In this document: positions 1 through 11,048 of the stretch, in pieces
Layout: each line of letters starts with the position of its first letter
Numbering within the stretch: position 1 is the first letter of the stretch
Source: Platanthera guangdongensis
Taxonomy: Eukaryota; Streptophyta; Magnoliopsida; Asparagales; Orchidaceae
DNA: 64,000 nt
Assembly: GCA_039583875.1 (NCBI GenBank)
Contig: CM077157.1
Span: forward strand, 79,794,346 to 79,858,345
Reading direction: 5' to 3'
The notes under the pieces: generated by a model
The model's database searches: none
What the model was told of the DNA's origin: nothing
What the model saw: the letters and a program-made list of their open reading frames with translations, nothing else
Program-made: the position numbers and the translations under genes

Positions 1-19
1 TGTCTGAATTCCTCTGCAA

Positions 20-451
20 TTACTTCACGTATCTCCTCCAGGGTGATCCTTTCGCATGGCGGCGATTGAGCCACTCCTTTCGCGTATCGACGACGATGAC
101 CGGCTCTGGTTCCACTAAGAGCTGGGTGAGTGGAACTAGCGGCGTCGGAGATTTCTTCAGACACTTCTTCCCTGTGAAGAGCTTCTTGTGTCGGACCATG
201 TTTTGCCAAAGGCGGCGGTTGACTGGTGTCGGTGGCTGGAGAGGAGCGGGAGGTGCCCCTAAATTCCTGAGGAGAGCAAGCATCTCCGTCTGCTGCTCCT
301 CCATCTGTCGAACTAGTCCTTCCAAAACTGTTACGGGCGCGAGTATAGCCTCAGCCTCGAGTGGTGCATTAACGAGTGAATGAGAGTGGGTTGGCTCAGT
401 GCATCCCCTAGGGAAGGATCCTTCGGCAGTTCGGACACTTCTTTTCGCCAT
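20..451 (-). CDS. gag N-terminal part of a Tat-like Gypsy element (partial)
   Basis: Open frame of about 143 codons on the minus strand, starting 65 bases downstream of a degenerate primer-binding site and an LTR end, which is where a Ty3/Gypsy gag begins. The product has an acidic and Gln-rich helix (roughly residues 40-62, including VRQMEEQQTEMLALLRNLG) followed by a Pro-rich stretch. This is typical of the low-complexity N-terminus of Tat-lineage gag proteins rather than the capsid core. The frame stops at position 20, before any capsid or zinc-knuckle sequence, so it is either frameshifted or continues differently beyond the window edge. The family call rests mainly on position and the primer-site type, not on a conserved domain. 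Confidence 0.45.
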   Translation of the reverse strand: MAKRSVRTAEGSFPRGCTEPTHSHSLVNAPLEAEAILAPVTVLEGLVRQMEEQQTEMLALLRNLGAPPAPLQPPTPVNRRLWQNMVRHKKLFTGKKCLKKSPTPLVPLTQLLVEPEPVIVVDTRKEWLNRRHAKGSPWRRYVK

Positions 452-515
452 TGAAGCTGACCTTGAGTGCCACTGAGTTGAGGGTACCGTTCATGTGAGG
501 ATGTTTGGAATCGAC

Positions 516-535
516 TTCCCACAGACGACGTCAAA
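516..535 (-). other. primer-binding site, CpG-decayed
   Basis: On the minus strand the bases read TTTGACGTCGTCTGTGGGAA, directly after an LTR end in ...CAACA. Many plant Tat-type elements carry TTTGGCGCC followed by GTCTGTGGGAA here. The two differences are G to A and C to T changes, as expected from deamination of methylated cytosines. Confidence 0.55.
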
Positions 536-948
536 CTGTTGCAGTCAAACTCGACGCCCCCGTCGGATCGGAATAACTTGGACCGCCTTAGCTCTCGGAG
601 CGGTCGAGCGTGCACACAGTCAATAAGAGAGAGATTGTACACACGATGTTTTTTACGTGGAAAACCTCTCAACTGGGTAAAAAACCACGCGACCGGATCT
701 GCGCCGGTAGAACCCAACTATTTGTTTGTGATTACAACTTTCACGGAGAATCAAGGGCAACAGGCCGCTGCTCGTTACACTTTGGAGGTGAGAAAGAGAT
801 GCAGGCTCATGGCGGGCATCAGGCTGCTCCGTGCGAGACTGTTTGCAAGGGAATTGTGGATAGACGAGGCACTCGCTACGGCAGAAACCTCTTTCTCGCT
901 GCTCGTCGCGAACTTGGGCGGGTTTTGGCGATGAGGCGGTGGCTTGCG

Positions 949-1064
949 AATGGCTCGAAGGTTGCTTGAAGATGGCTTGAATATGGCTCGAAGGTGGCTT
1001 GAAGATGGCTCGAAGGTGGCTTGAAGATGGCTCGAAGGTGGCTTGAAGGTGTCTTGAAAATGGA
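949..1064 (-). repeat. 22-bp tandem repeat in LTR
   Basis: About five imperfect copies of a 22-bp unit (GGCTCGAAGGTGGCTTGAAGAT on the plus strand), each built of two related 11-bp halves. It lies downstream of the TATA box of the LTR, so it would be in the transcript leader. Confidence 0.8.
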
Positions 1065-1139
1065 ATCCGGAAGAGCTCTGGCCTGAGAAAGAAGAAGACA
1101 GAGGAGCCAAAACGTGAGAAATGAGGAGGTCTGGAGGCC

Positions 1140-1147
1140 TTTTTATA
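1140..1147 (-). promoter_or_regulatory. TATA box of the left LTR
   Basis: TATAAAAA on the minus strand, about 600 bases before the LTR end and about 700 bases upstream of the gag start at 451. The position fits an LTR promoter. Confidence 0.55.
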
Positions 1148-1283
1148 GCCTTCAGGAGGTGGTTACGGTGATTATGCGGTTATCCGCACACCGTAACCAC
1201 CCACATTAATATATTTATCATTGTTTTGGAGTGTATAATTTTCGCTAAATGCATGTCGTCACTATGATCATGATGCCCCCCCA

Positions 1284-2961
1284 CTAATGGTGGAAGTTAC
1301 GCGTGCGGTTTTTCACGGAACGGACGGTCGTGACTACGATGAGCCGATCGGATGGCGGAGGAGGGCGGCGCCACGGCCGACAGGAGAGACGTCGCTCCCC
1401 GGCGAGGGAGGCGGTCTGCTCCTGCACCGGCCGCTTACCGCCGTCAAGGTGCAGGCAGGCCGTAGGGAGCGGCCGGCCGGTCGCCGATTGCGCGGCCGGT
1501 GCCGAATGTGCACCCGGCACCGGCCGGCCACTCGTCGGGGAGCACATGGTGCGGCCAGCCATTGCGTCCGGCCGGAAAGCCAGAGGGTCGGACGCGGCCG
1601 GCGGCTACCGCGGCCTCCCACGGCTGCAATGGCGGTCGTAGGAGAGGGGCTCTCCCACCGGTCGCGCGTCCGACAAGGTGGCCGCGTCGTGCAGCCGCGA
1701 GGCACGGCCTCCTCGCCGGCCGGAATCCTGGCCTGCTCGGGCCGGCCGGCCGGCCAGCTGGGAGAAGAGGGGTCGGCGGCTTAGCCGGCCCCGGCCGACA
1801 ATCGGGAATGGGATCTCGCGCGCGCGATCGCGTGTGCGGATCGCGTGTGGCGGTCAAACCCATGACCTCACTAATGTGATGGGGATCATGGGGGGAGCGG
1901 GCTAAATGCACACTGATCCTCCATAAAAGGACTCTCATTCCTAACAGTACTGATGGCCTTAAAGTTGTCGGCATGTAGCTCTACTCCTTTCCCCCTGTAG
2001 CATTTTTCCTTTGTGTGTCATTACATCCACGCACACCCACGTCATTACAGCCACGCCCCAAACCCTCGCTTTCAACTCCCATGTGCAGCCCCACATTAGA
2101 TGTCAATTCCTAACGTGTCTTATACACTTTTCCACCATATACTCTAACCTTCAAATGTTAACATGGAACTCAACCACTCCCTCCCCATGCACACCGCAAA
2201 TTTAATTTTATGTAGCCATCCATCTACTATGTCAATAGTTACTCCACACAAGACACTACCAACCTTCATACACGACCCACCATTTTATCTCTTTTTTCTC
2301 TGCAAGCTGTCGGACATTGCCATCATAATCATGTTTTAAAAGGGTGATTTACTCCTGCAACATCAATTGCTGATGAATTTTCTATGAGAAAATGATGGTG
2401 ATTTTGTTCTCCACCATCCATAGGGATGCCCCTTGGACCCCGTTAGGGGCTCTGCCGCTAAGACCCTGCTAGGGGCGCAACCCCTAGAAACCCCGCCATA
2501 AGTGCCTTATATTTTGATGTAGATTGTATGTATATTTGGGATGTATCTGCAATGTGAATGTTGTAAATTTTTATTATCTTGTTTAAATGGTTTAAATGAT
2601 CGCTCGATTATATGTTAATCATATACACTATATTTAAATGGTTTAAATAAGTGTATGATTAAATGTTAATCATCTATTTTGTTTAAAAATGTTTAAATTT
2701 GTACACAATTAAAATTTTCATCATATTTTCATAAAAATCTCTTAAAAGGATATTAAGTGTTCGAATGTCTTCCAATGAATGACACTCTTCCTAACATGAT
2801 CGATGAAATGTGAGTTTACTAAAATAAGGTTCATCAATCTATCTTGGTGGGGTGCAATCGGATAATTGTGATATCCAGTTGTCGACATTGGGTCTAATTT
2901 AACTAGGTGACCTTAAAGGTTAAGTGTCTAGAGGCATATGGCTGACATACAGCATAAGATG
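1284..2961. other. unclassified intergenic DNA with GC-rich block
   Basis: Positions 1287 to about 1800 are extremely GC-rich with many CCGGCCGG-type runs and overlapping open frames in several directions. That is what high GC produces by chance, and no protein family is recognisable. Positions 1900-2400 are CT-rich and AT-rich non-coding sequence. Around 2520-2720 a TTTAAATGGTTTAAAT motif recurs, and 2400-2500 holds a C/G-run sequence of a kind common in plant repeats. No gene or element was recognised. Confidence 0.5.
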
Positions 2962-2966
2962 GATGC
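2962..2966. repeat. target-site duplication of element 1, left copy
   Basis: GATGC immediately left of the TG of the left LTR. The same five bases follow the right LTR at 17640-17644. Confidence 0.95.
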
Positions 2967-3737
2967 TGTTGAAGCCAAAATTTGACTCCGACAAATGTTC
3001 ACAAAATAGGGGCGTAGCCGACATCTACTTGGCTCAAGCTCCGACCTCCGACTGGTCGTGAAGGACTAAGAAAAACTGGCCCAAAGCCGCAGTAGGGAGG
3101 TCCCACCGCTTACCCGGAAGGTCACAGAGAGCTTCCCCTCCAAAGCCAAAAGCTGGGCTTGGAGTTCCTCAGAAGACTGCCGAATCAATCCTCTTAAGAG
3201 TCTGGAAAAAGTCCCTTCTGAAGAACCCTTATGGGCTTATTTATAGATTTCAGAACCTGAACTGCCAATAACAAAACTGTACTGATCTGAAATTACCGGG
3301 GTACCCTTGGCTAGGTCTGCCAACAGCCAAACTCCGCTGTTCTGAGGGGCTATATGCAGTCCACCAAGGGTAAGAGGGTAAAAATACCCGGGGTAAAAGA
3401 GTAAAAACCTCTGTTTGACAGAGAAAAATAATATATAATACAAAAAGACCTCTTCTCGCCCTGGCGAGTGGAAAGGCACCTGCCGGCGAGAGGGACCCAC
3501 CGCCCGTCTCGCCGGCGCCTCTCGCCCTGCACTGCGAAACCTCCTTGCTGATGGAGACTCTCTCGCCCTAGGAGGTCCTCTCGCTTCTGGAGGCCCTCTC
3601 GCCTCTGGATGGGGGTATTTTGCCCATTGGAGAGTCCATCGTCTCGCCTCTTGCGAGTGGGCCCCCCCCCCTGGCCCCATCTGCCCATCTCGACCTATTT
3701 GCTTCTTGAGGGCTCTTTACGAGCCCGAGGTTGTACA
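2967..3737 (-). repeat. 3' LTR of element 1
   Basis: 771 bp, TGTTGAAGCC...GGTTGTACA on the plus strand. It is about 99 percent identical by eye to 16871-17639. It holds a minus-strand TATAAATA at 3238-3245. Confidence 0.95.
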
Positions 3738-3754
3738 CAATCCCCGCTCTTTTT
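3738..3754 (-). other. polypurine tract of element 1
   Basis: Minus strand AAAAGAGCGGGGATTG abuts the TG of the 3' LTR. The identical 16 bases precede the 3' LTR of element 2 (39086-39101). A 9-bp hairpin, arms 3749-3757 and 3769-3777, overlaps its upstream edge. Confidence 0.85.
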
Positions 3755-3858
3755 GAGATTACTCTAAGCTCAAAAAGAATGTTCAACCGAGGCTCGTTAT
3801 TCAAGGTGCATTAAAAAACGTATTTATGAGGAATCTTCTGAGGCCCCCCACCGGGGCC

Positions 3859-3866
3859 TATAAATA
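3859..3866 (+). promoter_or_regulatory. TATA box of antisense gene 1
   Basis: TATAAATA on the plus strand, 72 bases before the ATG of the antisense gene at 3938. The same octamer sits upstream of the second antisense gene at 5196. Confidence 0.6.
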
Positions 3867-3937
3867 TATGACTCCTGCCCCGCACACCTGGCGCCTCACT
3901 CTGCATATTCTTCTTCCCTATTCTTGAGTTTTTCAGA

Positions 3938-4891
3938 ATGACGCATAGTCAAAGTTTTCGCGAACGTCTCGCACTGGTGCGAGAGCAACATAAAGCCAAC
4001 GTGGCTGCTTTCACCTCTTCTCTGGTCCGTCCCCTCGCCCCGTCGTCTCGCTTGAAAAAGACGAAGGCTGGGGGCCCATCACCTGTAGCAGTAGATTCGT
4101 CTCGCGTCTCTTTGAAACCTGTCCCCACCCCCCATGCGCCCTCCACGGAAAAAGAGGTGGGTACTTGCTATTACCACTGTTATTTCCGCGACCGGGTGCT
4201 CTTTTGTTGACTAATGCTTTCTCAGGGGGCTCTGGTGGTTCCTCCGTCCCCGAAGAGTCCGCGAGATGGTTCTGTTGTCCGTTGCGAGGAGCTTGATTCG
4301 CTGCCCTCATCTACTCCTCTAACTACTCCCAGCGAGAGGAGGGATGACCCCTCCCCGGCCGCCGATACCTCTCGCCATCATGGTAAGGGACCTTCCCTCG
4401 CCCTTTTGAATCCCCTTCGCTACTCTCACTCTCTCCTGCGAGTGCCTCTTCCACCTTGCCCCTGCACTCCTTGCGCAGATTCTCGGGCCAACTCTCCTAT
4501 TGAGGAGCAGCCAAAGCAACTCTCCGTCTCGCCTCCTCTTGCAGACGGGATTGAAGACTATCTGGGCGACCCCTCAGATCCAGTGGAGATGAAGCGGAAG
4601 ACGGCTGAGCTCTTCCGGAAGCACGCGCGCCTCATTCACTCCTTGACTTTAGACAAACAGGCCGCGGAGAAGCGCATCGAGTCGCTGGAGGGCGAGTGCG
4701 CTCGTCTATCTTCTGGAGCCAATGCCGAGCTGGATGTCGACGGCACCGACCCCGAGGCCATCATCGATGAGACCGATATGCAGCTCCGTCTCGCGCGGCG
4801 TGGTCTTAAAACCATCCGTTCCTTCCACTCGCGGAGTAGACCTCCTCGCGGGGGAGCTCGCGGCGGCCGCTGGGAATGGCGCCCATACTGA
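3938..4891 (+). CDS. antisense gene 1 of element 1, one intron
   Basis: Runs opposite to the element's gag-pol. Exon 1 is 3938-4156 (73 codons from ATG, start MTHSQSFRERLALVREQ). A 69-bp GT-AG intron follows at 4157-4225, with a good branch-site match (TTGACTAAT) close to its end. Exon 2 is 4226-4891 and joins in phase 0, giving about 294 residues. The protein is Ser/Pro-rich for its first 170 residues. It then has a charged, probably coiled-coil segment (including LFRKHARLIHSLTLDKQAAE), an acidic patch and an Arg/Gly-rich basic tail. No catalytic motif was recognised. Extra ORFs in antisense orientation between integrase and 3' LTR are known in Tat-lineage elements, and their function is unknown. 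The frame has no stop or frameshift, unlike the element's pol. A nucleic-acid-binding role from the Arg/Gly tail is only a guess. Confidence 0.65.
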
Positions 4892-5340
4892 AGAATGTCC
4901 GTCCCGCTATCCATCTTTTTCTTCTTCTCGAAAGATTTGTAATAATGGTAGTCCCGCCAAAGTACGCAGAGAGCTTGGCCTCCTGCGGGATGATGTCTGA
5001 TCATAAATATATTTTTCAAGGCTTAATTTTTCTCTCTTTTTTAATCCTCCTTTTTAATTTATGCTAAATATTTTTTTTATAGCTTTTCCTGATTGTGACG
5101 GGTCGCGCCGTTCGAGGCATAGGAGAGAGAAAAGGCGTTGACTCTTCCTCTCCCCCTCATTTTCCCGCCCTTTTAATCATTGGCCCTGCATCAGTTATAA
5201 ATATGCCTAGTCCAGGATTAGATACCGCACTTTCCGCCTTCGCTGTTAACCAAGTCTTGGTCCTCTGACCTCTCCGTCTCGCCGGCCCATTCTCGCCTAA
5301 TTCCACCTTCGTCTCGCCTAGGACCAATTCGCCGAAGAAG
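4892..5340 (+). other. spacer between the two antisense genes
   Basis: Non-coding T-rich stretch (4990-5085) that could supply a 3' end for gene 1, followed by the likely promoter of gene 2. No conserved frame is present. Confidence 0.4.
5196..5203 (+). promoter_or_regulatory. TATA box of antisense gene 2
   Basis: TATAAATA on the plus strand, 138 bases before the ATG at 5341. Having a TATA of its own suggests that gene 2 is a separate transcription unit. Splicing from gene 1 cannot be excluded. Confidence 0.5.
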
Positions 5341-7334
5341 ATGGGTAAGAAGAAAGTGGAGGAGGGTGAGGGGCGCAGCCGCTGCGGGAAGAGGTTTACT
5401 GACCATGACTTCCCGCTCGGCCGGCTCCCTCGGGAAGACCATGATAAGTTTGCCCGCGAGTACCTGGGGGAAGGGATCGAGTCGCGTCCCCCCAAGGTCG
5501 GCGAGTGCATCAACACATACTACCCTGGGGAACTCGCCTTCCCCGTCTCGCACTTCGAGGCGGGGTTGAGACTTCCCCTCTGGCCTGAGGTGAAGCAGAC
5601 CTTCAAGTACTTCGGTGTCATCCCGGCACAGTTCAACCCTAACGCGATTTCGGTGTTGATCGCGTTCGCATGCTATATGCGCCGGGAACGCATCGAGTTT
5701 AGCTTGACGGCGTTCCGCAAGCTTTTCATCTACCACGCCAACGCCGATGGCGTCTCGTATTTTACTGGGCAGGGGCTCAAGGTATGCGAGACGCCCAACA
5801 AGAACCATCATTGGCTCACCCGATTCGTCTTCATCCGGGGAGACCGCGCTGACTTCGGCGGCATCCCTCTCGCGCCGGTCTCTCCGCCAGAGAGCTTCTA
5901 CGTCACCCCCCAAGTCAGTGGGCCAGAGAAGCTGCTATGCGAGTACCTAGTTGGCAAGAACTTCGAGGTCAACTTCTTGCGGCGAGGCCTCGACTCGCTT
6001 CTCCCAGTGCTCCCGGGCGAGGGTATTCTTTTGTTTCTCTCTCTTTGCTATTTGTCGTCTCGCTTCTTTCTAACCCCCGCTTGCTTTTAGGTGAGCGAAT
6101 TATTCCAGCATCCCCTCCTTACAAGAGCAATATTCACCCTTCCAAGGGTCTTGATCTCGCCAATGCAGCGGCAGAGGCGGCGAGAGAGTCCCTGGCGGTC
6201 ATCCCGACCAAGCGTCCTGGAGATGACACGGTCCCTTCTCGCTCCAGCCCTCCAAAAAAGAAGATGAAGAAGGTTGTAGTCATCTCCCAGGAAAGGAGGA
6301 AGGCTCCTCAAGGGAGCCCTATCTCTTTAGGGGAAACTCCACCGCCTCCCTCGCCTAATCACCAGGCCGTCTCGCCTATCCGCGAGACGGTGCTTTCCGA
6401 TCAACCTGCTGCTGCTTCCAGCCTGCCCGCCACTGCTTCCAACCCGCGAGCTGCTGCTCCTGATCAGGTGGCTGCTACCTCCTCTCGCGAGGGCGACTCC
6501 TCTGGCCGTCCCGCCCCCGCCTCTCACATGAATTATGACCTGGGTCCCGTGGTTCACGATGCCGTCGGCGACCCGGTTCTGCTGTGGGGGCGGGACGCCA
6601 ACCGCGTGTCCATCTCCACCCTCCTTCCATCATGGAAAGAGCAAGAGGTCCCTTCCAGCCACGCCTTCGCCATAGGGTACGGCCTCTATGGCGGCCTTGA
6701 CGCCGCTTTGCCTGAAAGCGAGTCCACCAAGGACCTTGTGCTAAAAACTTGCCACCATCAAATGCGAGCCTTGGAGTTCTCGCACCGCTCCTCTCGCCGC
6801 CTCATTTACATCAATTCAAAATGGAAGGCCAGCGAGGAAAATCTGGAGGCGGAGCGGGAGAAATCTACTGGTCTAGCGAGAAGGTTGTCAGATGCCGAGT
6901 CGCTCCTCGCGAAGGCCCAAGGCGGCGTGGTAAGCCATAACTCTCTTTTCCCTTGGGTTTTTCCTTTCCTACGATTCTTGGCTAACTGCCAGGTCATCCC
7001 GCAGGATGCCGAGACGGCGGGACAACTTCGCTCGCGCGTGGCAGCTTTGGAAGAGGAGGTCCGGGTCCTGACAGCTGAGAACGCGCGCCTTCAGGCGGAT
7101 GCTGCGTCGTCATCTCGCCGCGAGCCCTTCCGGACACCACCGCCACACTACTCTTACGAGGAAGTTGAGGAGCGATGCCGAGACGCTGGTGTCCGTGGGG
7201 CTGAGCTGGTGCTGCAGATGATGAAAGACCTGGGGGTTGTGAAGGATGAGTCTGAAACAGTGACCGCGCGCGACTTGGTCCCCGAGCTCTATAGCGAGGA
7301 GAGCGATGATTCTTCATCCGGCGAGGAGGACTGA
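5341..7334 (+). CDS. antisense gene 2 of element 1, Transposase_28-like protein, two introns
   Basis: Exon 1 is 5341-6022. A GT-AG intron follows at 6023-6090, and exon 2 resumes at 6091 in the right phase (phase 1, completing a Gly codon). A second intron most likely spans 6930-7004, with GTAAGC donor, CTAAC branch site and GCAG acceptor. It is 75 bp, so reading through also stays open. The product is about 600 residues. Residues about 50-190 match the 'putative gypsy type transposon' family (Pfam Transposase_28, PF04195) as I remember it, with HFEAGLRLPLWPEVKQTFKY, then Y/FG-x-x-P-A-Q and a later W-x-x-x-F-x-F-I segment. The middle is Ser/Pro/Ala-rich. The end has two coiled-coil stretches (around the second intron and before the tail) and an acidic Ser-rich C-terminus. 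The role is unknown despite the family name. The frame is intact while pol is broken. Confidence 0.75.
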
Positions 7335-7846
7335 TGCGCCCCCTTCAAGATTTAGAATCACTCTCTCCTCCTCCTGATGTAAAGACTTTATATTATATTT
7401 TGTGGCATCTGCCAAGTAACGAGCGAGTGCTCAATTTTGCTGTCTTCTATTTTATTTCTTATTTTGTGAAGTTAATCTCTGGTTTGCTCTTTGCCTGCGG
7501 GACGGTGCTACTACTTCGTCTCGCCGCGTAATCTTTCTGTATATATAGTTTTCTGTTTTATGTCCTACGCGAGACGGGTTCTCGACGCGCTTAACGACCG
7601 CGAGTTGGCGCAATGGCTTGCCTCGCGAGTGCCCTTTCGCTACGGCGAGACGATCCTCAAAAGCCATCCGCTGCGAGTGCTGTCACCTGCCCTACTCCAC
7701 ACCCTTTTTCCCTTTGTTTATTTTTGTACTTTAGGACTAAGTTGGGATACTAAGGTGTAGTGCCGCTTAAGGGGACTTTTCACCCTATTCCACCAAAATG
7801 AATTCTGCCTTGTCAGTTTGATGTTGATGGAGATTGCTTAACCCAA
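7335..7846. other. non-coding spacer in element 1
   Basis: Sequence between the end of antisense gene 2 and the repeat array. It is rich in T and probably holds the 3' UTR of antisense gene 2. Short open frames here have no recognisable features. Confidence 0.5.
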
Positions 7847-10800
7847 CCCTATCCCCCACAGGCGAGCCTTCAGACTTGTCAGCTAGATGGGAGCCTGCGC
7901 AGCGGGTCTACCTGGGGCCGAGCCGAGCTCGGGGTGCCGATGAAGATCTCAACTCAAAACCTATCCCCCACAGGCGAGCCTTCGGATCTGCCAGCTAGAT
8001 GGGAGCCTGCGCAGCGGGTCTACCTGGGGCCGAGCCGAGCTCGGGGTGCCGATGAAGATCTCAACTGCGCAAAACCTATCCCCCACAGGCGAGCCTTCGG
8101 ACCTGCCAGCTAGATGGGAGCCTGCGCAGCGGGTCTACCTGGGGCCGAGCCGAGCTCGGGGTGCCGATGAAGATCTCAACTCAAAACCTATCCCCCACAG
8201 GCGAGCCTTCGGACCTGCCAGCTAGATGGGAGCCTGCGCAGCGGGTCTACCTGGGGCCGAGCCGAGCTCGGGGTGCCGATGAAGATCTCAACTCAAAACC
8301 TATCCCCCACAGGCGAGCCTTCGGACCTGCCAGCTAGATGGGAGCCTGCGCAGCGGGCCTACAGCCGATGAAGATCTCAACTCAAAACCTATCCCCCACA
8401 GGCGAGCCTTCGGGCCAGCTAGATGGGAGCCTGCGCAGCTCGGGGTGCCGATGAAGATCTCAACTCAAAACCTATCCCCCACAGGCGAGCCTTCGGACCT
8501 GCCAGCTAGATGGGAGCCTGCGCAGCGGGTCTACCTGGGGCCGAGCCGAGCTCGGGGTGCCGATGAAGATCTCAACTCAAAACCTATCCCCCACAGGCGA
8601 GCCTTCGGACCTGCCAGCTAGATGGGAGCCTGCGCAGCGGGTCTACCTGGGGCCGAGCCGAGCTCGGGGTGCCGATGAAGATCTCAACTCAAAACCTATC
8701 CCCCACAGGCGAGCCTTCGGACCTGCCAGCTAGATGGGAGCCTGCGCAGCGGGTCTACCTGGGGCCGAGCCGAGCTCGGGGTGCCGATGAAGATCTCAAC
8801 TCAAAACCTATCCCCCACAGGCGAGCCTTCGGACCTGCCAGCTAGATGGGAGCCTGCGCAGCGGGTCTACCTGGGGCCGAGCCGAGCTCGGGGTGCCGAT
8901 GAAGACTCTATCAACCTGCCAAGAAGCCTATCTACCCCGAGCCGAGTGCCGAAGCCTATCAGGGAGCCTGCCAGCTAGATGGGAGCCTGCGCAGCGGGTC
9001 TACCTGGGGCCGAGCCGAGCTCGGGGTGCCGATGAAGATCTCAACTCAAAACCTATCCCCCACAGGCGAGCCTTCGGACCTGCCAGCTAGATGGGAGCCT
9101 GCGCAGCGGGTCTACCTGGGGCCGAGCCGAGCTCGGGGTGCCGATGAAGATCTCAACTCAAAACCTATCCCCCACAGGCGAGCCTTCGGACCTGCCAGCT
9201 AGATGGGAGCCTGCGCAGCGGGTCTACCTGGGGCCGAGCCGAGCTCGGGGTGCCGATGAAGATCTCAACTCAAAACCTATCCCCCACAGGCGAGCCTTCG
9301 GACCTGCCAGCTAGATGGGAGCCTGCGCAGCGGGTCTACCTGGGGCCGAGCCGAGCTCGGGGTGCCGATGAAGATCTCAACTCAAAACCTATCCCCCACA
9401 GGCGAGCCTTCGGACCTGCCAGCTAGATGGGAGCCTGCGCAGCGGGTCTACCTGGGGCCGAGCCGAGCTCGGGGTGCCGATGAAGATCTCAACTCAAAAC
9501 CTATCCCCCACAGGCGAGCCTTCGGACCTGCCAGCTAGATGGGAGCCTGCGCAGCGGGTCTACCTGGGGCCGAGCCGAGCTCGGGGTGCCGATGAAGATC
9601 TCAACTCAAAACCTATCCCCCACAGGCGAGCCTTCGGACCTGCCAGCTAGATGGGAGCCTGCGCAGCGGGTCTACCTGGGGCCGAGCCGAGCTCGGGGTG
9701 CCGATGAAGATCTCAACTCAAAACCTATCCCCCACAGGCGAGCCTTCGGACCTGCCAGCTAGATGGGAGCCTGCGCAGCGGGTCTACCTGGGGCCGAGCC
9801 GAGCTCGGGGTGCCGATGAAGATCTCAACTCAAAACCTATCCCCCACAGGCGAGCCTTCGGACCTGCCAGCTAGATGGGAGCCTGCGCAGCGGGTCTACC
9901 TGGGGCCGAGCCGAGCTCGGGGTGCCGATGAAGATCTCAACTCAAAACCTATCCCCCACAGGCGAGCCTTCGGACCTGCCAGCTAGATGGGAGCCTGCGC
10001 AGCGGGTCTACCTGGGGCCGAGCCGAGCTCGGGGTGCCGATGAAGATCTCAACTCAAAACCTATCCCCCACAGGCGAGCCTTCGGACCTGCCAGCTAGAT
10101 GGGAGCCTGCGCAGCGGGTCTACCTGGGGCCGAGCCGAGCTCGGGGTGCCGATGAAGATCTCAACTCAAAACCTATCCCCCACAGGCGAGCCTTCGGACC
10201 TGCCAGCTAGATGGGAGCCTGCGCAGCGGGTATACCTGGGGCCGAGCCGAGCTCGGGGTGCCGATGAAGATCTCAACTCAAAACCTATCCCCCACAGGCG
10301 AGCCTTCGGACCTGCCAGCTAGATGGGAGCCTGCGCAGCGGGTCTACCTGGGGCCGAGCCGAGCTCGGGGTGCCGATGAAGATCTCAACTCAAAACCTAT
10401 CCCCCACAGGCGAGCCTTCGGACCTGCCAGCTAGATGGGAGCCTGCGCAGCGGGTCTACCTGGGGCCGAGCCGATCTCGGGGTGCCGATGAAGATCTCAA
10501 CTCAAAACCTATCCCCCACAGGCGAGCCTTCGGACCTGCCAGCTAGATGGGAGCCTGCGCAGCGGGTCTACCTGGGGCCGAGCCGAGTTTGGGGTGCCGA
10601 TGAAGATCTCAACTCAAAACATATCCCCCACAGGCGAGCCTTCGGACCTGCCAGCTAGATGGGAGCCTGCGCAGCGGGTCTACCTGGGGCCGAGCCGAGC
10701 TCGGGGTGCCGATGAAGATCTCAACTCAAAACCTATCCCCCACAGGCGAGCCTTCGGACCTGCCAGCTAGATGGGAGCCTGCGCAGCGGGTCTACCTGGG

Positions 10801-10942
10801 GCCGAGCCGAGCTCGGGTGCCGATGAAGATCTCAACTCAAAACCTATCCCACACAGGCGAGCCTTCGGACCTGCCAGCTAGATGGGAGCCAGCGCAGCGG
10901 GTCTACCTGGGGCCGAGCCGAGCTCGGGGTGCCGATGAAGAT
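7847..10942. repeat. 112-bp tandem array, about 27.6 copies
   Basis: Unit of 112 bp with CCCACAGGCGAGCC, CAGCTAGATGGGAGCC and GGGGCCGAGCCGAGCTCGGG as landmarks. The phase is exact over most of the array (for example unit starts at 9061, 9173, 9285, 9397). Most copies are nearly identical. Deviant or shortened units lie near 8345-8470 and 8895-8975, and point variants near 10210, 10480 and 10590. The array lies in the element's own 3' untranslated part (minus sense), after integrase. Every unit repeats GAGCTCGG and AGATCT, so short frames recur but do not look coding. Tandem arrays in the 3' UTR of Tat elements are a known source of satellites. Confidence 0.95.
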
Positions 10943-11048
10943 ACCTCTTCCTGTCATTAGGACTTCACGAGAAATAATGAACGAGAAATAATTTGAGAAG
11001 TACATTATATTAATTATACTTTGAGTACATATCTTCCGCTCTACCCTC

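Larger units (their letters stand above)
537..1283 (-). repeat. 5' LTR of the left-edge Gypsy element
   Basis: Proposed LTR of 747 bp read on the minus strand. It starts TGGGGGGGCATCATGATC at 1283 and ends GACTGCAACA at 537, next to the primer-binding site. It contains a TATA box and a 22-bp repeat array, as expected for U3 and leader sequence. The PBS-side boundary is well supported. The outer boundary is a judgement from the TG start, because the matching 3' LTR lies outside the window. Confidence 0.5.

Noticed and set aside
1287..1974. Overlapping open frames of 110-176 codons
   Set aside because: High GC removes stop codons in all frames. No conserved motif, and several frames overlap equally well.
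2400..2500. C/G-run sequence resembling dispersed plant repeat ends
   Set aside because: No partner repeat, target duplication or coding region was found nearby.
7847..10942. Regular array considered as CRISPR
   Set aside because: Units are contiguous 112-bp tandem repeats without unique spacers, inside a plant retrotransposon.
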